From the NCBI GenBank assembly GCA_964625575.1, contig CAZVBQ010000016.1, forward strand, positions 1-64,000: DNA of 64,000 nt, given 5' to 3'. Within the stretch, counting starts at the first letter, position 1, and each line of letters begins with the position of its first letter. A program made the translations under genes and the position numbers. Below the pieces are notes generated by a model. The model did no database searches. It was not told the origin of the DNA and saw only the letters and a program-made list of their open reading frames with translations. This stretch comes from UTCHB3 sp964625575 (GTDB taxonomy: Bacteria; Bacteroidota; Ignavibacteria; Ignavibacteriales; Ignavibacteriaceae). This document shows, one piece after another, positions 35,256 through 44,900 of the stretch.

Positions 35256-35289
35256 AGGAAGAGAAGTGTGACCTGTATCCCCTCTTCCT
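35256..35289 (-). terminator. Possible terminator of the MBL-fold gene
   Basis: On the minus strand AGGAAGAG, an 18-nt loop and CTCTTCCT precede a short T-rich stretch (CATCTTTTC). The loop is large, so this is a moderate prediction. Confidence 0.4.
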
Positions 35290-35314
35290 GAAAAGTTTTT
35301 TTTGTTCCGGTTAC

Positions 35315-35953
35315 TCAGACGAGAAAAGGATTGTGAACCCTCTCGTGCCCGATGGTTGTAGGTTCGCCGTGCCCGGGATAAACAGTTGTCTCACCGGGAA
35401 GTGTAAGGAGTTTGGTGCGAATTGAATTTATCAGAAGGTCGTGATCACCATACCCAAGGTCGGTTCTGCCGACACTACCGTTGAAGAGGACATCACCGGC
35501 GATCAATACCCCCTCCTGCTCAATATAGAGGCAGAACTCACCCGGTGAGTGCCCCGGTGTGAAAAGGGGTTTGATCGTGATATTTCCGAGAGTCAGGGGC
35601 GTGTTTTCATCGTAAAAACCGCCGGGCGCGTCAACGGGCTGCATTTCAAGTCCGAACTGGCGGGCTATTTTGGTTCCTCCTTCAAGCAGGAAAAGATCTT
35701 TTTCAGGAACGAGGTACTCCGGTGACCAGGTTTTCCTTACGAAGTTGTTCCCGAATATATGATCGACGTGGCAGTGTGTATTGATCAGATACTTTACCTT
35801 TAATCCCGAGGCGGTAACGTACTCTTCAAGTTCCATCTCCTCGGCGGGGTTGTAGCAGCCGGGGTCGATAATCGCTGCCTCAAGGGTGACGGGGTCGTGG
35901 ATCACATAGGTGTTTTCATCGAAGGGATTGAAAACAAGGGTTCTAATCTCCAT
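35315..35953 (-). CDS. MBL-fold metallo-hydrolase (glyoxalase II-like)
   Basis: 212 aa. Metal ligands of the metallo-beta-lactamase fold are all present: THCHVDH (HxHxDH), the downstream His in PGHSPGEF, the bridging Asp in AGDVLFNGSVGRTD, and the last His in PGHGEPTT. Small proteins of this type hydrolyse thioesters such as S-lactoylglutathione, or act on related low-molecular-weight thiols; the substrate is not defined by sequence. The start was moved from 35998 to the ATG at 35953 behind AGGAC, giving an 11-bp overlap with aroC. Confidence 0.9.
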   Translation of the reverse strand: MEIRTLVFNPFDENTYVIHDPVTLEAAIIDPGCYNPAEEMELEEYVTASGLKVKYLINTHCHVDHIFGNNFVRKTWSPEYLVPEKDLFLLEGGTKIARQFGLEMQPVDAPGGFYDENTPLTLGNITIKPLFTPGHSPGEFCLYIEQEGVLIAGDVLFNGSVGRTDLGYGDHDLLINSIRTKLLTLPGETTVYPGHGEPTTIGHERVHNPFLV

Positions 35954-37163
35954 TTTTTGTCCTGAAGTTTTCCATGAGACGGCTGTTGATATTTTCACTG
36001 TAATTTTTGAAATTGGTTACAGATTCTGAAACCGAATCACCACCAAACTTATCGAGATAGAATTGGGCAAGAGTCCAGGCGAGCACCGCTTCACCGATCA
36101 CGGCGCAGGCAGGCACCGCGGTAAAATCGCTTCTCTCCCTGCGGGCTTCGATCTCTTCAAAGGTTGAGAGATCAATACTTCGCAAAGGCATCATCAGGGT
36201 AGCGATCGGTTTCATGGCAACCCTCACAAGAATGTCTTCACCGTTGGAAGTGCCGCCTTCGATACCGCCGGCACGATTTGTCTTTCTGCTGATCTGCCCA
36301 TCCCTCAGTATTATCTCATCGTGGACTTCAGATCCGGGAGTGGTTGCCACGCTAAACCCGGCGCCAATTCCCACAGCCTTTACGGCATTTATCGACATCA
36401 TCGCGTGAGAGATCGAAGCATCAAGTTTCCGGTCATAATGCACAAAGCTCCCCACACCCGGAACCAACCCTTGAGCCACAACAGCGAAAAGGCCGCCAAG
36501 TGTATCGCCATCTTTCTTTGCCTGCCTGATCCTCTCCTTCACGGGTTCCTCCATTTCAGGGATGGTAACACGCAGTTCACTCTCTTCCGCCCGGGCAATA
36601 AGTTCGGCAAGGTCAGATGCCTGGTTTAGCATAAGACGGTCGTAAAGATCGCCGGAACCTTCGACGCCGCCAATATTCTCGACGAAACTTGAGATGGTAA
36701 CCCCATACTGCCGGAGAAGCTGTTTGGCGAGGGAACCCGCGACAACCCTGACGGCTGTTTCCCGGGCGCTCGAGCGCTCAATCGAGTTTCTGATGTCGTC
36801 AAGATCATATTTTGTTACACCAACAAGGTCGGCGTGACCGGGTCTCGGAATGGTGATCTTTTCAATCTCCTCATCCACGGGAATTACAGACATTTTGGCT
36901 CCCCAGTTCTCCCAATCTTTGTTTCTTACAATTATTGAGATGGGTGACCCGGTTGTTTTCCCAAAACGGATACCCGCGAGCACTTCCGCGGTATCTTTTT
37001 CAATTTTCATTCTTCCACCGCGTCCGTAGCCTCCCTGCCTTCTGGCGAGTTCGCGGTTTATTTCATCAACGCTGATCTCAAGGTTCGCGGGGAAACCCTC
37101 AACGATCAGAACAAGGGCCTGACCGTGGGATTCTCCTGCTGTTAAATAACGTATCTGTGACAT
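35943..37163 (-). CDS. aroC: Chorismate synthase
   Basis: 406 aa. Makes chorismate from 5-enolpyruvylshikimate-3-phosphate with reduced FMN, the last shared step of aromatic biosynthesis. Family motifs: TAGESHGQAL, RQGGYGRGGRMKIEKD, GIRFGKTTGSPI, GHADLVGVTKY, SSARETA, and GGIEGGTSNGEDI. The ATG at 37163 (MSQIRYLTAGESHG) is preferred over the frame opening at 37223, because the latter would run through the terminator hairpin and add a non-family N-terminus. It is slightly longer than the usual 360-390 aa because of a C-terminal tail. Confidence 0.96.
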   Translation of the reverse strand: MSQIRYLTAGESHGQALVLIVEGFPANLEISVDEINRELARRQGGYGRGGRMKIEKDTAEVLAGIRFGKTTGSPISIIVRNKDWENWGAKMSVIPVDEEIEKITIPRPGHADLVGVTKYDLDDIRNSIERSSARETAVRVVAGSLAKQLLRQYGVTISSFVENIGGVEGSGDLYDRLMLNQASDLAELIARAEESELRVTIPEMEEPVKERIRQAKKDGDTLGGLFAVVAQGLVPGVGSFVHYDRKLDASISHAMMSINAVKAVGIGAGFSVATTPGSEVHDEIILRDGQISRKTNRAGGIEGGTSNGEDILVRVAMKPIATLMMPLRSIDLSTFEEIEARRERSDFTAVPACAVIGEAVLAWTLAQFYLDKFGGDSVSESVTNFKNYSENINSRLMENFRTKNGD

Positions 37164-37194
37164 AATTTCCAAAATAGTGTAGCCAAAAATAAAA

Positions 37195-37220
37195 AAAATG
37201 CCGGTCAGAACCGGCATTTT
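37195..37220. terminator. Intrinsic terminator between degP and aroC
   Basis: An 11-bp inverted repeat (AAAATGCCGGT / ACCGGCATTTT) with a 4-nt loop. On the minus strand it is followed by a run of eight T, so it terminates the protease transcript before aroC. Confidence 0.88.
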
Positions 37221-37243
37221 CAATCAACATTCAAGCCTTCAAA

Positions 37244-38725
37244 TTAGTCGGGTATCTCAAGTCCAACGTATCTTGAGTTGCCCTGATTATCGGAAACCTC
37301 AAGCAAAAGGGCTTTACCTTTACTGCTGTTTACGATCTTCTGGAGGTCAGCAACATTTGCGACATCCTTTCTGTCAGCTCTTGTAATAACCAATCCCCTG
37401 CCCAGTCCCTGATCGTAAGCAAGGCTGTAAGGTTTTACATCAGCTATCAGCACTCCGCTTTCAAGTTTGTACTGTTTGAGCTCCGAAGATTTCAGATTTC
37501 TGACGGTCAGACCAATGTTCTCAAGCTTAACCTGATCGCCCACGGTTTCTGACTCCTTGCCCGGGGTTTCTGTGTCATTTTTTGCAACAGACTTGTCGTC
37601 TTCGCGGGGCTTAAGAACCACGGTTCTCTCAATTTTCTTGCCGTCCCTCCAAAGGGTTAACACCACTTTTGTTCCGGCTGCCTTTCCGGCAACGTAGCTC
37701 TGAAGTGTATTCGGCGCGTTAACTTCCTTGCTGTCGATCTTGAGGATCACATCGCCTTTCTTTACATCCGCCGCGGCAGCAGAACCACCTTCAACCACCT
37801 TTTCGATGATAACTCCGGTTGGTTTATCGAGTCCGAGCGACTTTGCAAGGGCGGCATCAACTTCACGTATTTGAACACCAATGTAACCGCGGCTTACTTT
37901 TCCGTTCGCGATCAAGTCTTTGGCAACATTCTGCGCGAGATTGATCGGGATCGCGAATCCATACCCGATATAAGTACCTGTTCTGGTGGCGATCGCGGTA
38001 TTGATACCAATTACCGCGCCGTTAAGATCAACGAGCGCTCCACCACTGTTTCCGGGGTTGATCACCGCGTCAGTCTGAATGAAGTTTTCAACTCCGTAAC
38101 TGTCGTTTATCAGTCTTAGCGAACCCCTGTTAAGGGCGCTTATGATACCTGCCGTTACGGTGGAAGTGAGGGCGAGAGGATTTCCGATCGCCATCACCCA
38201 CTGACCCACCTTCAGCTCGTCGCTGTTTCCAAGGTAAGCGGCGGGAAGGCCCGAGGCGTTGATCTTAATTACACCAAGATCGGTAAGGGGATCAGTACCA
38301 ATAACTTTTGCTTCAAATTTTCTTCTGTCATTGAGCACCACTTCAACTCTTTTGGCGTTCTCAACCACATGGTTATTGGTGAGAATGTAGCCATCATTGC
38401 TGATTATGATACCACTACCAGAGCCTTCAGACTCCTGCGGACCACCGTCAAAATCGAACGGGAAGAAATCAAATCCCTTGTTCCCTTTCGATTCAGCAAC
38501 AACATTGATCTGAACGATCGAAGGAGTGACTTTCTCCGACACTTCAATAAAGGCCTGACTGAAATTGTTCAGATCAGCGTTCGGCATAACCGGCGCGCGG
38601 TCAGCACCAAGTTTCACATCGGCAAGCCCTGGCTTCACCCATCCGAATCCGGATACAAGCACAGCTCCGAACAAAATACCAAGAACCACAAGGGCGGCTG
38701 CCCCAAGAATGCTCTTTCCTCTCAT
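37244..38725 (-). CDS. degP: HtrA/DegP-family periplasmic serine protease
   Basis: 493 aa. Quality-control protease in the envelope. N-terminal signal anchor (residues 5-28); trypsin-like domain with the His in ILTNNHVVENA, Asp in TDPLTDLGVIKI and Ser in NPGNSGGAL; PDZ1 (about 275-370, RGYIGVQIREVD) and a divergent PDZ2 (about 405-490). A charged linker between the PDZ domains (EDDKSVAKNDTETPGKES) is notable. Monocistronic: its own promoter region lies in the 51 bp before recO and a strong terminator follows. Family members degrade or refold misfolded envelope proteins. Confidence 0.95.
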   Translation of the reverse strand: MRGKSILGAAALVVLGILFGAVLVSGFGWVKPGLADVKLGADRAPVMPNADLNNFSQAFIEVSEKVTPSIVQINVVAESKGNKGFDFFPFDFDGGPQESEGSGSGIIISNDGYILTNNHVVENAKRVEVVLNDRRKFEAKVIGTDPLTDLGVIKINASGLPAAYLGNSDELKVGQWVMAIGNPLALTSTVTAGIISALNRGSLRLINDSYGVENFIQTDAVINPGNSGGALVDLNGAVIGINTAIATRTGTYIGYGFAIPINLAQNVAKDLIANGKVSRGYIGVQIREVDAALAKSLGLDKPTGVIIEKVVEGGSAAAADVKKGDVILKIDSKEVNAPNTLQSYVAGKAAGTKVVLTLWRDGKKIERTVVLKPREDDKSVAKNDTETPGKESETVGDQVKLENIGLTVRNLKSSELKQYKLESGVLIADVKPYSLAYDQGLGRGLVITRADRKDVANVADLQKIVNSSKGKALLLEVSDNQGNSRYVGLEIPD

Positions 38726-38776
38726 TTTACAATCCTACTGTTTAGTTGAATAGATAAGCAATGAGTAACCAACTAT

Positions 38777-39526
38777 CTATAGATCTCCTAATAATCTTAA
38801 TGCTTTAAGGCCTTTAAAAGTTTCAAAATGCGTTCTCGTGTACGTTTCGAGTATTCCCAGAAGGTCTGTCCTCAAATTTGTACCGGATATATCAGACCTT
38901 TTACCGGTAATTAGACAGAGGATGAGGGTGTAAAGTTCCATGGAAATTTTTATGCCCCTTCTTTTTTCCTGAGCGCAGTTTTCGCACAAAATCCCATAGC
39001 CCGGATCGAATCTTACAGGGTCTTTTCCATCGATCTCCCTGCCACAAGCAGCACAATTTTCATAGTGAATACCGACACCCGACTCATCAAGAATGAAGAA
39101 AAAATATCTTAAAAGCAGTGTCAGTGGGTCTTCACCCGGGGCATCCATCAGTCGAAGGATCCGGTCGGAACCCCGGTACAGACGTTCGTTCACCTCGTTA
39201 GGTACTGTAAGTTCTTTTAACAGCTCAATAATTGAAGTGGCGCACGAGAGTGTGGTGAAGTCTGTGAGTACCGACGCGGGATGGAACACCATTTCGGCCG
39301 AATTTATGGTAAAGAGTTCCCTTCCCTCTTTTTCGTAGTAAAAAATTTCCACGATATTAAGAACATCGGCGGCGAGTCCGGATTTTGACTTTAAACTTCT
39401 CGCCCCTTTCAGCAGGCAGCTGATCTTTCCTCTTTCCTTGGTGTAAAAAGTGATAATGTTGCTTGAATCACTGTACTTTAACCGGGAGAGGACGATGGCC
39501 TCAGTTCGTACAAGGCCGCTACGCAT
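38777..39526 (-). CDS. recO: DNA repair protein RecO
   Basis: 249 aa. Loads RecA onto SSB-coated DNA with RecR (recR is at 56336). An N-terminal OB fold (EAIVLSRLKYSDSSNIITFYTKERGKI) is followed by a helical C-terminal domain with a zinc site, CAACGREI...CENC. The start overlaps the mtnA stop by one base (TGATG). Confidence 0.94.
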   Translation of the reverse strand: MRSGLVRTEAIVLSRLKYSDSSNIITFYTKERGKISCLLKGARSLKSKSGLAADVLNIVEIFYYEKEGRELFTINSAEMVFHPASVLTDFTTLSCATSIIELLKELTVPNEVNERLYRGSDRILRLMDAPGEDPLTLLLRYFFFILDESGVGIHYENCAACGREIDGKDPVRFDPGYGILCENCAQEKRRGIKISMELYTLILCLITGKRSDISGTNLRTDLLGILETYTRTHFETFKGLKALRLLGDL

Positions 39527-40530
39527 CAGGTGAAATTGTAAGGGTAACTGAAAAGTCCCCGCTCGGTGATTATTCCGGTTATGTTTTCAGCAGGAGTGAC
39601 ATCGAACGAGGGATTAAATGAATCAAGGTGAATTGCTGCCAGATCAGCAGAAAGGTATTGGGTCAGTTCTGAAGGGGCTCTTTCTTCGATCGGGATATCA
39701 GAGAAACCCGAGGCGGAAACGTCAATGGTGGTTGATGGTGCCGCGATGTAAAACGGCACTCCGTAAACTTTGCAAATTACCGAGAGGGTGAAAGTGCCGA
39801 GTTTGTTGGCAGAATCACCGTTTGCGGCGATCCGGTCGGCCCCGGTGATCACTATATCAATCTTTCCGTCACGGATAAGGACACCGGCGGTTGATTCAGT
39901 GATCACTTTGAAAGGAATTCCGGTTTTCTCCAGTTCATAGGAAGTAAGACGCAGACCCTGAAAGAGTGGTCTGGTCTCATCAGCGTACACGAAGGCCACT
40001 TTGCCCGCTTTAAATCCTCTTCTGATCACGCCGAAAGCAGTACCGATCCCTCCGGTGGCAAGTTTACCGGTGTTACAGTGGGTCAAGACAACAGAATTTT
40101 CCTTGAAGATACTTTTCCCGTTAGAGGCTATCGCTTCACACATCTCTTCATCTTCGCGGTGGATGGCTATTGCCTCGTTCAGAAAATTCTGATAAGTCCG
40201 CGTGGATCGTGGAAGCTCATCGTGGAGCCTCTTCATCCTGCCAAGCGCGTTGAAAAGGTTTACCGCAGTGGGACGGGTGGATGCGAGGGTTTCGAAAGCC
40301 GACATGAAAGTTTCTTCATTGTATCCGTTCTTCTGTGAGAGCGCGAGAGCGTAAGCGGCAGCAACTCCGATGAGGGGTGCTCCTCTGATCTCGAGCCGTT
40401 TTATCGAGGCAGCGACCCGCCGGTAGTCTTCTGTTGAGATGAGGCGCTCGAAGACGGGCAAACTTGTTTGATCAATATAAACAAGCTTGCCTTCTTCAAA
40501 CTTTAGCGAGAAATATTTGTCAGATCTCAT
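39526..40530 (-). CDS. mtnA: S-methyl-5-thioribose-1-phosphate isomerase
   Basis: 334 aa of the eIF2B-like family. It isomerises methylthioribose-1-phosphate to the ribulose form in methionine salvage; related enzymes act on 5-deoxyribose-1-phosphate. Motifs: RGAPLIGVAAAYALAL, THCNTGKLATGGIGTA (catalytic Cys region), YADETRPLFQG, ITGADRIAANGDSANKLGT (catalytic Asp), and the IPIEER stretch near the C-terminus. The TTG codon before the ATG is ignored, since the ATG at 40530 overlaps the PfkB stop by 11 bp. No mtnP, mtnK or mtnB is nearby. Confidence 0.92.
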   Translation of the reverse strand: MRSDKYFSLKFEEGKLVYIDQTSLPVFERLISTEDYRRVAASIKRLEIRGAPLIGVAAAYALALSQKNGYNEETFMSAFETLASTRPTAVNLFNALGRMKRLHDELPRSTRTYQNFLNEAIAIHREDEEMCEAIASNGKSIFKENSVVLTHCNTGKLATGGIGTAFGVIRRGFKAGKVAFVYADETRPLFQGLRLTSYELEKTGIPFKVITESTAGVLIRDGKIDIVITGADRIAANGDSANKLGTFTLSVICKVYGVPFYIAAPSTTIDVSASGFSDIPIEERAPSELTQYLSADLAAIHLDSFNPSFDVTPAENITGIITERGLFSYPYNFT

Positions 40531-41434
40531 CAAATCTTGAGATCGTCATAAACTCCCTGTAACGATCCTGAATGCGGAGAGTTGAGAGATTCTCAAGGGC
40601 TTCGGTGCTGAACTGCTCCACGCAAAATGATGCCATGGTGCTGCCGTAAACCACTGCTCTTTTAATGTTGTCAGGGCTCAGGTCTTGTGTCTTGTGGAGA
40701 TATCCCGTGAAACCGCCAGCGAACGTGTCACCCGCGCCTGTCGGATCGTTGATCATCTCAAGGGGGTACGCTGGGGCGGAGAATACTGTGTCTTCCATGA
40801 AAAGAAGCGCGCCGTGCTCACCTTTTTTAATGATGAGTATTTTGGCCCCCATCTCCCTGATGACCTTGGCCGATTTGATCAGATTGGGCTCATTCGAAAG
40901 AAGACGTGCTTCCGAATCATTGATGATCAACACGTCACTTCTTTTCAGAACTTTTTTAAGCTCGTCCTGTTTTCCTTCAATCCAGTAGTTCATTGTATCG
41001 CACACAACGAACTGAGGGGCTTCAAGTTGATCGAGCACTTTTAACTGAAGTGTCGGGTCGATATTGCCAAGACAAACATAGGTTGATTTCCTTAGTTTAT
41101 CAGGGATAACGGGATCAAATGATTCAAACACATTCAATTCAGTGAGAAGAGTGTCTCTTGTGTTAAGATCGTAGTGGTATTTTCCGGCCCAACGGAAGGT
41201 TTTGCCTCCCTCCACAACTTGTACTCCCATCAGGTTTACGTTGTGCGATTCAAGCAGATCGAAATATTTCTTCGGGAAATCATCGCCGACCACTCCCACT
41301 ATGTATGCAGGCGCGGTGAAATAACTCGCCGAAAGGGAGATATACGTTGCCGAGCCGCCCAAGGCGTTCTCTACTGACTTGAACGGGGTTGAGACTGAAT
41401 CAAAAGCTACTGATCCGACTATTAAAAGGCTCAA
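40520..41434 (-). CDS. PfkB-family carbohydrate/nucleoside kinase
   Basis: 304 aa. ATP-dependent sugar or nucleoside kinase. N-terminal glycine motif (ALGGSATYISLSASYF) and the C-terminal signature with catalytic Asp, NDPTGAGDTFAGGFTGYL. The start codon is TTG with a strong AAGGAG site 6 nt upstream. It is coupled to mtnA by an 11-bp overlap, suggesting it feeds or drains the same pathway (for instance adenosine, methylthioribose or 5-deoxyribose phosphorylation). The canonical methylthioribose kinase MtnK belongs to another fold family. Substrate is inference only. Confidence 0.9.
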   Translation of the reverse strand: MSLLIVGSVAFDSVSTPFKSVENALGGSATYISLSASYFTAPAYIVGVVGDDFPKKYFDLLESHNVNLMGVQVVEGGKTFRWAGKYHYDLNTRDTLLTELNVFESFDPVIPDKLRKSTYVCLGNIDPTLQLKVLDQLEAPQFVVCDTMNYWIEGKQDELKKVLKRSDVLIINDSEARLLSNEPNLIKSAKVIREMGAKILIIKKGEHGALLFMEDTVFSAPAYPLEMINDPTGAGDTFAGGFTGYLHKTQDLSPDNIKRAVVYGSTMASFCVEQFSTEALENLSTLRIQDRYREFMTISRFDEI

Positions 41435-41508
41435 AAGTGACTCCTTGTTACCGTTTTTTTTGTAAAAATTAAAAAATCTTAACTTTGTAATTAACGAAAA
41501 ATTCCTTT

Positions 41509-41970
41509 CTAAATCAACTTCACAAGATCAAAATAAAATTTTTCATCACTTACGTATCTTGAGATTATATCCGCCGACTTCCGCTGACCGGGCCAGGCGA
41601 GCAACGGTAATGCCTCCTCAAGCCCCAACCATTTGAAATCATCATGTTCCGCCGAAAGTTGAACAGCCGCTGAAGCATCCACTTTCGCCGCGAATACAGG
41701 TATCAGGCTTGCTGTATCTTTTACCGGGTTGTAAAACGAGTTGACATTTGGCACCACCCAAAATGATCCGGGTGAAAGTCCTGTCTCTTCTTTTATCTCC
41801 CTTATGGCGGCCTCCCAGGCCTTTTCACCACTGTTCATTCTGCCCGTGACCGGTTGCCAGACTCCTGGGTAAACCTCGTCATCAGCAGCCCTTCGGAGAA
41901 GGAGAAATTCAAGTCTCCCCTCAAACTGCCGGAAAATATGTGCTTCTATTATGTCATCAATTATTTTCAT
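41509..41970 (-). CDS. Nudix hydrolase
   Basis: 153 aa. The Nudix box is complete (GRMNSGEKAWEAAIREIKEETGL; Gx5Ex7REUxEExGU). The fold resembles dihydroneopterin-triphosphate/dATP pyrophosphatases. GGAG lies 5 nt before the ATG. It is 15 bp behind the large outer-membrane protein gene. The substrate is not assignable. Confidence 0.9.
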   Translation of the reverse strand: MKIIDDIIEAHIFRQFEGRLEFLLLRRAADDEVYPGVWQPVTGRMNSGEKAWEAAIREIKEETGLSPGSFWVVPNVNSFYNPVKDTASLIPVFAAKVDASAAVQLSAEHDDFKWLGLEEALPLLAWPGQRKSADIISRYVSDEKFYFDLVKLI

Positions 41971-41985
41971 TATTGCTCCGGATTT

Positions 41986-44900
41986 TCAGAAAAATGCCCT
42001 CACTTCAGCACGCGCCGTGTGGATAACCCTTCCCCCACCCTGGGAGCGTCCATCATATCCAAGCGTGCTTTGAAGATTTGTGGATACCCTGTAGTCAAAA
42101 TTCAAACGCCAGTAGTAGTTCTTCCCTACAAGGTTACCGTTGGTCAACTCGAACGGCAGGAAGTTATCAGTCGCGTTCTTGATCAATTCCGTCCTTTCCA
42201 CTTCGAACCGGAGCCGGCCCGAACCCGCGAAAGAAAGATTGACCCTGACCGCTTGACTGTTAAGTTTCAGTTCGGTAGGCACTTCGGGATATTCATCCGT
42301 CGTGGTGCCCGTTTTTATTATCAATCCGGTTTCAATGAAGTTTTCAGGTCTGTACGAGAAATCAAAAATAAAATCGGTGGAATTTATCTTTCTGTTTCGC
42401 AATGATGCGGGTGGCGCGGCGAGGTTGTTCGCAGAAAGCACCACATCGGTCTGTATACTGAATTCCCTGACCAATCGCAGCCGTGCCCTTACGCTCTTTT
42501 CGCTGGAAAGTCCCTTCTCCACTCCGCCGCTGAACTCTGTCAGACTACGTCGCTCATTAAATCTCAACCTGAAATTTAACGCGGAATTGTTCTCAAAAAT
42601 GAAGATATCCTGAAGTATCGACTGTGAGCCACGGATGGTGTTCTTCTCATCCAAAAAGTAAGAAAGGTTCAGCAGGTATATCTTTTCGATATCTGTCTGT
42701 TTGCTGTTTTCCTCAACCCTTACCGTGGTTTCGGTTGAGATCATGTCGAAGGGTTTGAGGAACCCCAAACCGCTTTCCGCAAGTTCCCTGAATTGAAGTT
42801 TGAAGCGGAAGCCCGCTTTAAGATCAATCACCGGGAACAGCTGCTCGCTCGGAAGTGTAACCGCAATGAAATCAGCATCGTAGATCGCCGGCTGAAATTC
42901 GTTCTCATCATACAATCCGTTCCCGTTCAGATCACCAAGATATACATAGTTTCCCGTTCCCTTCTCCACCTTTACGAAGACGCGCTCGAGCACGGATGCC
43001 CTTCGGGTGCTCGTTTCGTAGAAAAGGTCGCCATTAAATCCGTTGTTGAAGAGAGAATATCGACTGCGTAACCGCACCAGAACCGTCTGGTTGTCACTAA
43101 AACCCTTCAACTTGAATTCGTTATTGTATCGTTTTTCTCTTGTGGCTACCGAGAACTCGGTGTTGAAATCCCTCCCTGTTGAGTATTTAAGCCCAAGTTC
43201 CTGACCCGTCGTTCTTGACTCTTTCAGGAAAATACCGTCAAGCGCCACTTCATCTTCGCGGAAGGTCATTTTTCCGGTCAGGTTAATTCCGAACAGAGCA
43301 GGCACTTCGACCACCGGACCTGCTTCGTAGAAATAGTAACTTCCTGTGAAAAGGGAGTCGGAGGTGCCTGTTTTTTCTTTTTTGATCTCACTTTCAAAGA
43401 AAAGTCCCGCGCTCAAGAATCCCGCTTTCCATAAACCGTTTCCTTTCTGTTTGAGCCAGTCGCTTCTGAAACCGCCGGTCTCCGACTTTACAAAGTCAGC
43501 ATTGTAAGAAATGTCGCGGTTCTCCTGATCGTAAGAACGAATTGTTCCGTTAAATCTCTCTGAAGAGAAGTTATTTCCCTTCTTCAAATATCCATAAGAG
43601 AGGTCGGTACCGGTTCCGGCGATTGGATAAAAAGAAAATCCTGCCTCCCGGAGCGTCTCATCGGCAGCCGTGGATGTACCTCCCGTGTTGTAGTCACGGT
43701 CGAACTCCACTGAATTGAAGCGGTCGGGAGAACTGAAATCAGCCTGAACGTATCTTTCACGGTATCTCATGGTCAGGGAGTTCATTTTGAGGTCGAAAAC
43801 TGAAAAGCCGGTTGGATTGAACACGGCTTCAATATTTCTGGCGTAGCCTGAAGCTGTTGTACCATCAAGCGTCGAGAAGCGGTTGTGGTTGAGACTGCTG
43901 ACAGCCACTTCACCCTTTATACTCAAGTACTTGAATGGACTGTACTCCAGCACGAAGTTGCCACCCTCCCTCTTTTCAGGAAGTGGAATATATATAAGTG
44001 GTGAGTATACACCTTGCCCCTCACCGGCATATCTGAACTTTCCGATCGATTCACGGTTGTAGTTCCCTTTCCCCGGACCGGTGTAGCTGAATGAAACCGA
44101 ATAGATCGCGGAATCAGAACCGGGATTGTACAGGTAATACTGCAAAACCTGACCCGCGATCACAGTATCCCGCTTTTCATAGATACCGTTACGCCGTCCG
44201 GTGGAGTCAGGGTCAACCAATCTCTCACCCGGTTTTGTGGCTTTGTTACGGTCGCCACCGGCATTTCGAAGTATCTCTTTATCCGCGTCAGAAAGTGAGA
44301 AATCTATCGGGTTGTCTTTGTCATCACTTTCCTGAACAAACTGGAGGCTGTAACGAAGTGTGGAATTGAAGAGGGTTCCATCGGTTCCGGCGGAAAAGAA
44401 ATTACGGCTGTACTTCCGGTCGGAGTACTCAAAATCGATATTGATCCTTGAGGATGCAGTGATGATCCGCTTGGTTGTGAAAACAAGTTCACCACTTGAG
44501 TAGTCAATTATATAGTCGTTGTTTTCCCCTCTTTTCATCTCTTCACCGTTCAAATAAACCCTTTCAGAACCGGCTATTATGATGATGTCTCTTTCACCAT
44601 TTGCGCCTGAGAGCCTGTAGGGACCTTGCACCCCTTCCTGCCCCTGAAAAACGTTGGTATTGAACCTTCCCCTGGAACTGGCAAGTGAGAAGTAACCTGA
44701 AAATCCATCATACTTTGCTTCACCATACAACCCTTGGAGTTTCCGGTTGAGTTTGCCGAACTCCCCCCGGTACGAAGTGAGGTCGTAGTCACCAAAAACC
44801 GCTTTCGCGTTGGGATGGGTAATTTGGATAAACACCTTGTCAATCTCATCAAGCCTTTCGGTGTTCCCTTCGGGCTGAATCGGCGTGCTCTCGTCGGAAA

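Noticed and set aside
38726..38776. Hairpin terminator between recO and degP
   Set aside because: Short complementary hexamers (TAGTTG/CAACTA, TAGATA/TATCTA) occur but in an order that does not fold into one stem.
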